DNA from: Micropterix aruncella
Taxonomy: Eukaryota; Arthropoda; Insecta; Lepidoptera; Micropterigidae
NCBI GenBank assembly: GCA_944548615.1
Contig: OX155967.1
Coordinates: forward strand, 19,327,554 to 19,391,553
DNA: 64,000 nt
Direction: 5' to 3'
Numbering within the stretch: position 1 is the first letter of the stretch; every line of letters starts with the position of its first letter. Shown in pieces: positions 53,695 through 64,000 of the stretch. The position numbers and the translations under genes were made by a program. Under the pieces are notes generated by a model, which saw only the letters and a list, made by a program, of their open reading frames with translations, ran no database searches and was not told the origin of the DNA.

Positions 53695-54390
53695 CGGGGG
53701 GGGGGGGGGGGGGGGGTACATTCATTAAAGTAACGCATGCGGTACCCACCAAACTTGAATTTTCCCGTACAATGAAATGAAAATACGCTAGATTTCGGAG
53801 GTTAAATCCCAGCTACTCTCCCCCCCCCCTTCGGAAACGTGCCTGACAATAGATATATAAGTTTCGGACTCACAAAAAAAAAAATCGGGGGGAGGGGGGG
53901 AGGCGTCCTCTTGGCCCCCTCCCTATATACGTCCTAGGTGCCGTATGCCATCACTGGCACCTTTAAGTATTGTTATGGCAAATTTAAGTAATAAAATATG
54001 ATATTTTATTCATTCTATTCTATCCTTTCTAGTTGTAAAAAGCACAAATTAGTCTACTGAATTCAGAGCTGACATTTTAAATCGTTAGCAAGAATGACTA
54101 CCTAACGTGCTATTTTCAGCATGAAATATTTTTCAACCATTCCTCGATATTACTTTTGTGAGATGGCAGCACTGAATAGTACATCCCTGAAAAATAAAAA
54201 AAAAAACGTAATGTCGTAACTTTAGTACAAATTTTTTTCAAGCTTTAGCTACTAAAACTATTTCAATATATGATCTATAGGCATAATAAAAACCATAAAT
54301 TGTTGTATAGCCTTTGTATTACAAAAAAGATCGTGTCCCCTTAAGACTTTTCCGGTAAGCAGATAACCCCCCCCCCCCCCCCCTGCGTTC
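53695..54390. repeat. Cluster of G and C homopolymers
   Basis: A G run of about 20 at 53,697, a C run at 53,820, GGGGGGAGGGGGGGAGG near 53,885 and a C run of about 15 at 54,368 next to an R1 copy. Such runs recur at 14,370, 16,095, 32,188, 33,486, 40,665 and 52,136. Confidence 0.8.
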
Positions 54391-54639
54391 GCAAATCCCA
54401 GGAGTCTACGTTTCAAATTTCAAGCAAATCGCCCCAGGTCGCCCCAGGTCCACTATCGCTTAAAAACGGCCCGTTGGCCACGCGATTGCAAAGATCCCTT
54501 TCTATCAATCATGCCAAGTACGTGCCCCCAGAAATCTACGTTTTTAAATTTCAAGCCTATCGGCTGAGGTCACCTTCCCTTAAAAACTGCCCGTTGGCCA
54601 CTCGATCGCAATGACCCCTTTCTATGAATCACACTGCTT

Positions 54640-54935
54640 GATTGAAAATTTCATAATGTGATTTCAGTCCATGTGTACCGAATTTCAAGTCTCTAAGTCC
54701 ATTATTTCGATATTGAAGTATGACTAGCTCGCCCTCTGGTGGACTGATTTCAACCACAATCTTTTCAACTTTTGCCATGACCAAATGATGCCTGCATGCC
54801 AGATTTCAGCTCAATCGGATGAAGCGTTTGGACGTTATCCTAGAGGAATGCACACACACATGGACAGACAGACATACATAAGTGCATTTACAATACTTCG
54901 CCTCCTCGTCGGTTGGTAGGCCGGAAAATTAATTA
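54640..54935 (+). repeat. Dispersed repeat R3, most complete copy
   Basis: Carries both family halves in order: TACCGAATTTCAAGTCTCTA, ACTAGCTCGCCCTCTGGTGG, TTTGCCATGACCAAATGATG, CCAGATTTCAGCTCAATCGG, GGAATGCACACACACATGG and CCTCGTCGGTTGGTAGGCCG. Confidence 0.7.
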
Positions 54936-55605
54936 AAAAGAAGGATATTTTTTCCTGCCTGAATCACAATTCTAGGTTTGTGTTCTTTACAGGACAATAT
55001 CTCAACACTAAAATGTTATTTTTAAAACGTCGGGACTTACGAGGCTAGAATTTCTTAGGATGGCCCCGTTTAAAGGTACGCGGCTGGTCATGATGTATTC
55101 TCTTCGTGTAACCTTCCATTAAATTAGCATTTAATTCAAATAACAAATGATCGTAGAAATCCTACTAAGGAATCTTAGACCATTAATCATCTGTAGGGTG
55201 GAGGACTGAGAAAGCACTCGGCTATCAAAGACATTATGAGAACATCAGTATTAGCTCAGACGTCACCAGGACGTCTATAGTCATATACATTTGCTCGTGA
55301 CAATTTGACGTGGTGTTGAAATCGTGTATTTATTTTTAAGACATTTCATTTTGAAATACTATAAAGATAATATTTTATGTATCAAATGACACGATTGTAT
55401 ATTATATTGATTTTCTAAAAAAACAGTCTAGTGACTGCTAAGTGATTTTGAGGTATATTACTTTTATTATGAAAAAATATTTAGATTTTGTGTAATCCTT
55501 TTTTTGTTGTTGATATCTATTTCAGTTAGTACAGGAAGAAACAAATCATGAAGATATAAGAAGAAAATTAAATTATAGTAATTGTCGACTATGGTAATAT
55601 CCAAA

Positions 55606-59454
<3,849 letters not shown>

Positions 59455-59984
59455 GTTAGTTTTAGGAGAAGTGCCAGGTACCATAAATGTTTTCACTGCA
59501 AATGTCATACGAATGGCATTAGTCTAAAGTTCAAGTTGAGTTTATTTTCAAAAATCTTTACAGATTGTGGAATTATATATACTAAAATAACAGGTAATAA
59601 TAATTGAAAGCATGAGAAATAACTTAAATTAAAAGAATAAGAAATAAAATTAGTGTAATTTAAACGATTAAAATTTAAATTAAAATATCATTTAAAAATA
59701 TCAAATCACAATAGTAATAATATTTAGTCGCATTCACTTAAAACAAATAAAATTAAAAAATATATATAAAATTTAGAAAAGGATTTACAATTTATAATCA
59801 TTTCATTAAAAATCGTTACATTGTATGTTTCAAGTTTCAAGTTTAGTTTATCGTCTTCAAAACTTATAAATAGTTATTTATACATATTTAATTTTCGAAT
59901 TTACACAATACTTTCGTTAGCCGTTCGTGGTGAATTGTACGTATTCTTCAAAGGTGTAAACAATATTTTCTAAAAGAAACTTTT

Positions 59985-61127
59985 TTAAGGACTTTTTAAA
60001 TATATTGTTATTTTTAATATCTTTAATATATGGAGGTAACATATTAAACAATAGGGACCGGAGTATTCCTTGACTTGTCTCGCTATTTTTAAATTTGCTT
60101 TAGGTAACATGTATTTTGATTTGTTTCTGGTGTCATGAATATCGGAAATTTCTTTTTGAAGGTCTCTTTTCTTGTGGAAATCCGTTAGTACATTTAAAAG
60201 GTACAATGAAATGAACGTTAGAATTTTCAGTCGTTTAAAATGACTTCTGCAGGAATCGTCCCATTTCAAATTTGCTATAATGCGCATTGCTCTTTTTTGC
60301 AGTTTGAATAGAGGTTCTCTGTGGCACGCATAACAATTACCCCAAGTACTAATAGCGTAACTTAAAATACATTCAAAGTAGCTAAAATACACATTTCTAG
60401 TCTGGACTTCATTTAGCGTTTTCCTTATGATTCGTAAAGCATAACATGCCCGACTTAATCTGTCCTCGAGGTTCTCACAGTGCAAATTCCATTTTAGATT
60501 TTCATCGATATTCACACCTAAGAATCTAACACTTGCTGTTTGAGGGACTGTATAATTAATTATTGATAAATGTATTGGTTTGTCATGATTTCTGTTTTTG
60601 GAATTTGAAAAATAAATAAAGTTGCTTTTTGAAGCATTTAAAGCGAGGTTATTGCTGTTGAACCATCTATAAAGCTTGGATAAAATATCGTTTGACTTTG
60701 ACTGCAATTCGAGTGTATCCTTACCCACAACTACTAGGCTTGTGTCGTCTGCAAACATTGTTACGTCTATTTCTTTGAAATTTATTGGCAAGTCGTTGAC
60801 GTACGCTAAAAATAAAATTGGGCCCAAAATAGAACCCTGTGGAACGCCGAGGCTATTTACTATAGGGGCTGAGTAGTTGTTTCGTACGGTGCCATTCTGA
60901 CGATGTTTAATTTTGACTACCTGCGTTCTATCTTCCAAGTAAGACTGAAACCACTGTAAAGAATATCCTCTGACACCATAATGATCGAGTTTGCTCAATA
61001 AAATATCATGATTTACGCAATCGAATGCTTTAGATAAATCGCAAAAAAATCCTAACGTTAACCATTTATCTATTTGTGAGCGGGTTACACATGATACGAA
61101 TTCCCCAATCGCTTTATTGGTAGACAT
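59985..61127 (-). pseudogene. Non-LTR reverse transcriptase core and C-terminus
   Basis: 380-codon frame with GFFCDLSKAFDCVNHDILL, then GVPQGSILGPILFLAYVNDL, the catalytic MFADDTSL and the downstream RFLGVNIDENLKWN. All the main reverse transcriptase motifs are intact in this frame. The start codon is arbitrary; the true polyprotein begins upstream in another frame. The last about 50 codons run towards the region shared with 47,000-47,170. Confidence 0.85.
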
Positions 61128-61213
61128 ATGTTTCTTATATCCGAATTGCCTATCACTAAGAATACCATAAGCCTCGAAATAATCTATAAGCCTTATTTTT
61201 ACAACGCTTTCTA

Positions 61214-61591
61214 TTATTTTTGAAAAAGAAGACAGAATTGCAATTGGTCTATAATTACCTTTTTCAGTTTTCGAGCCTTTTTTATGTAGTGGATTTTTTT
61301 TGCCACTTTTAATTCTTTAGGAAATATTCCGCTCTCTATGGAGGCATTGATAGCTTGAGTTAGAGGATTTTTTATATATTCGATAGCTCTTTTGATTATG
61401 AACATTGGAATCTCATCCAATCCCGCAGAATTTGTGTTTTTGAATTTATGAACTATTTTTTCAATTTCCCCACTAGTCGTGGGTTTCATGGACAGTGAAT
61501 TTGTGATCTTTCTTGCATTATTTAAATATAATTTATATTCGTATTTGTTATTTTGAGGCACCTTTACTTTCGAGGAATTTAAAATATTCAT
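61214..61591 (-). pseudogene. Non-LTR linker and reverse transcriptase N-terminus
   Basis: Frame with FKNTNSAGLDEIPMFIIKRA followed by ASIESGIFPKELKVAK, the usual start of a non-LTR reverse transcriptase (K....AGLD.IP...L). It then loses frame before the next motif and overlaps the endonuclease frame by 44 bases in a different frame. Confidence 0.72.
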
Positions 61592-62555
61592 TAAATTCGG
61601 TTGCTACAAGGTTCGAGTTATCTATTATTAAATTATCTCCCGAGAGTATTTCAATATTACTTCTGGGTTCGTTTGTTCTGTTCGTATTCAATTTTACAAC
61701 GTTCCAAATTTCTTGACTTTTATTCTTTTGCGTCTCTATATATTTTTTAGTCGCTAATCGCCGACGAAGCTTTATCACCTTTTTTAATCTGGTGTTATAT
61801 TGTCTACAATGATGTCTTAGACTTTGATCGTGATTATTCTTTTTTAAAGTAACATATAATTTTCTTTTATTTTTGCACGAAACTTTTATTCCTTTTGTAA
61901 TCCAGTTTATTTTGAAATTTGATTTTATTTTGACATTTTTACAAGGAAATGATTTGTTAAAGATTTCTGTTGTAATTGCTAAAAATATAGAAAACCATCT
62001 AGATTTATCGGTTTCTTGATTGTAAATATATTTCCAATTAATTTTAGATACTCTGTAGTTGAATTCTTCTTGTGATTTATTTGAAAATACTCTTTTAAGA
62101 GATTTTAAACTGGTTGCTTCAATTAAGTTTGGATTTACATTTTTGATAGTCAGAGATATTGCTTCATGGTCAGAGATACCTAGTGAGAGTACTCTACTTT
62201 CATATATGAATTTTGGTAAGTTTGTAAATATATTGTCAATGAGGGTGCTAGAAGTGATAGTAATTCTGGTTGGTGAATTTACTGATACACTCATATAATT
62301 TTCTGCTAAAATCGATTTTAATCTTCTTACATTACGATTATTTTCTAGTAGATTAATGTTATGATCCGTGGTAATTATAATTTTTTTCGAGATTAACTTG
62401 TTTAATATACAACTCAAAGTGTTGAAAAATATTTCTAAGTTACCATTTGGTATCCTATAAATACACAATATTATTAACTCGTTTGATTTTAACTTAATTC
62501 CGCAACACTCAAAATGTCGCTTTATTGAAATATTTTCGAAAACACTGTATTGCAA
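61548..62555 (-). pseudogene. Non-LTR endonuclease domain
   Basis: 335-codon frame with CCGIKLKSNELIILCIYRIP, then IITTDHNINLLENN (in intact relatives GD.N), SPTRITITSSTLIDNIFTN and GISDHEAISL, which are the late motifs of the AP-type endonuclease (catalytic Asp/Asn and the SDH triad). The N-terminal part is in another frame upstream. The frame ends in the linker to the reverse transcriptase. The IITTDHN change (T for G before D) suggests decay. Confidence 0.78.
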
Positions 62556-62999
62556 AGTGATGTCTTCGTATAGTATATTCTTTTTTATTTATATTGTAAC
62601 TCCACCGTGTGAGTAAGTTTTTCGACAGTATTTAGTTGCTAAATTAAAGTCATTATGGACGCTCTGGAGCTCGCATCCCTCGGAGACCCAGTGTTCACAA
62701 AGACACACTATACTAATTTCCTTTTTTTTCATTTAAATATACCTCTACGGCCTGTGTTCAAGCATTGAATATTTAGGAAGAATATAATTAAATTTTGACT
62801 TTCTTGACAATTTTCATTGTTGTTGTTGTAAGAGTCAGACTTTTCATGTGACTAAAATTTATTTCCATGTGACTAAAATGTATATGTATAAATTTATATG
62901 ACAGTTCCATGTGACTAAAATTTATTTAGTAATCTTCTATATCGGTGATACCCAAAGTGGTCTACAGGTTGAGACCCTGTAGAACACTAATGTTTTGAA

Positions 63000-63245
63000 A
63001 AAGGGTATAAAAAGAGTTGAGCGCGTTGCGCCATCTAGCTGTAGAAAGGATATGGCAAATATTGTTCGTTAGCGATATTTTATGTATAGCTAGATGGTGC
63101 AGCGCGTTGAACACTTGTCAAACTTTTATTCAACAGTAAAACTTTCTAAATTTCCCAAAAAAACAAACATTTTTATTAACAGTTGCTTATTTTCTCGTAC
63201 TGATTCACCCGCTACAAGAATGTCACTAATTTAAAACTCAACCTG
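63000..63245. mobile_element. Truncated relative of the 341-bp MITE, with internal inverted repeat
   Basis: The right end AATGTCACTAATTTAAAACTC then AACCTG plus TA matches that of 49,882-50,222. Inside, GCGCGTTGCGCCATCTAGCT (about 63,019) and AGCTAGATGGTGCAGCGCGT (about 63,090) form an inverted pair. The left end is missing or diverged. Confidence 0.55.
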
Positions 63246-63404
63246 TATGTATATAGACCCCCAGGGGTCGATTTTAAATTGCATGGGAGTCCATGTCAGC
63301 CAGAAAAAAATCAAGGTGCTCGAGATGTAAATGGGGGGTCCACGTTAGCGAACCCCATCTAGGCAGGTAACCATAAATTTTAGACTATCCGTAAATATCA
63401 GCAC

Positions 63405-63990
63405 GAGGGGGCTAACGGGCCCATGATGAGTTGGCCACGATGACCCATGTGTCCAGGGTCGGTCACACTCACGGGTCAACACCCATCCGACGGCCTCCTC
63501 GCATGGGGTGCGAGTCCTGGGTAGGACACTGGGTCAACCAGTCTCCCCTGGGAATCAAACCTCTGGCGCCCCTGGACGGTCTGCGAACCGTGCGGGGTTT
63601 GCTCCAATCGGTTGTGCTCTCCGACTAACAGTCGGGGGAGTCTGGGAACTGTACTGTTTCCTATAGAGCGGGGGTGGTTGCGTACCTTATGGCGACTGCT
63701 CTGGAATTGACCATTGGCCATCCGATCCCGGGTAAGAGGCGGGCAAAGGACGCCTTGGTCCGCGAAGATTGTACGGTCTGCGCACCGTGCGGGGTTTGCT
63801 CCAATCGGTTGTGCTCTCCGTTTCACCGCTTCATAAGGGAGAGGACCGCGCAAGCGACCTCGAACTCGGTACCAATCGAGAGACCGGAGAAATCTGGTCA
63901 CAATTGGAAGTGAGGGCGCGAGTATCTTGAGCCCGCCGGGTTTACTCCTGGCTAACTCGCGGTAAGGCGTTGGACTCTCACGGGTTGTTG
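63405..63990 (+). repeat. GC-rich dispersed repeat R2, copy 5 (longest)
   Basis: GATGACCCATGTGTCCAGGG, GGGTCAACACCCATCCGACG, GGACGGTCTGCGAACCGTGC, GGGGTTTGCTCCAATCGGTT (present twice, about 63,596 and 63,791), TGTTTCCTATAGAGCGGGGG and GCAAAGGACGCCTTGGTCCG. It ends towards the window edge with a GGTAAGGCGTTGGACTCTCACGG segment. No convincing protein; nature unknown. Confidence 0.65.
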
Positions 63991-64000
63991 ACGTAGCTGG

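Larger units (their letters stand above)
59525..62790 (-). mobile_element. Near-full-length non-LTR retrotransposon, antisense in intron 3 of GH1 gene 2
   Basis: On the reverse strand, in order: an N-terminal endonuclease segment (about 62,790-62,600, CEHWVSEGCE and SHGGVTI), the rest of the endonuclease (62,555 down to about 62,050), a linker, the reverse transcriptase (61,127 down to about 60,000) and an AT-rich 3' UTR ending near 59,525 at AACTTTAG. The + strand relative at 47,000-47,545 shares the 3' end. Several frame breaks divide the coding region, so it is probably inactive. Domain order (endonuclease then reverse transcriptase, no RNase H seen) fits the Jockey/CR1 group. Confidence 0.82.

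Noticed and set aside
63431..63913. Open frames of 65-141 codons near the right end
   Set aside because: They lie in the GC-rich R2 repeat and are not conserved between its copies.

Overview
This looks like AT-rich nuclear DNA from an insect, most likely a moth or butterfly (Lepidoptera). The evidence is short Helitron-type elements with A-TC...CTAG-T ends and the CGCGGGCAACAGCTAG-type 3' end that I recall as common in lepidopteran genomes, a BEL/Pao LTR retrotransposon, several insect-type non-LTR retrotransposon relics, and intron-rich genes for secreted glycoside hydrolase family 1 (GH1) enzymes. The order-level call is inference; no rRNA, tRNA or operon-like structure was seen.

Layout. 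1-10.3 kb: a large satellite of about 137-bp monomers carrying the core AACCCCTAAAGGGGTG. Its first half (1-7.2 kb) runs forward and contains a near-identical 3,258-bp tandem duplication. Its second half (7.2-10.3 kb) is inverted, and the switch falls exactly at a Helitron-like CTAG terminus. 10.3-11.4 kb: a 617-bp-offset duplication of unique AT-rich DNA. 11.4-20.4 kb: a repeat graveyard with non-LTR reverse transcriptase fragments, a 178-bp MITE, minisatellites, and one short MADF-like coding segment. 20,435-28,465: a complete, very young BEL/Pao retrotransposon (1,099-bp LTRs, 5-bp target duplication CCGGG). It is inserted inside the reverse transcriptase C-terminus of an older non-LTR element, which resumes at 28,466.

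29,359-46,680: an apparently complete seven-exon GH1 gene on the + strand (511 residues, secreted, myrosinase-1/beta-glucosidase-like). All splice phases agree. Its introns total about 15.8 kb and are packed with transposons: MITEs, Helitrons, GC-rich dispersed repeats and non-LTR relics. 46.7-55.6 kb: intergenic repeats, including a hAT transposase fragment, a nested hAT-type element and a Helitron. 55,606 to beyond 59,454: the first three exons of a second GH1 gene on the same strand with the same small signal-peptide exon design. Its remaining exons lie beyond the window. Intron 3 of this gene holds a near-full-length antisense non-LTR retrotransposon (59,525-62,790).

How it works together. 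The only host genes I can support are the two tandem GH1 paralogues, which probably hydrolyse beta-glucosides outside the cell (gut lumen or secretion). They keep the catalytic glutamates, but in gene 1 the flanking motif residues are changed (NEL for NEP, TECG for TENG). The rest is mobile or tandem DNA, part of which has entered gene structure: the 3' splice site of exon 2 of gene 1 lies at the edge of a dispersed repeat found eight times here.
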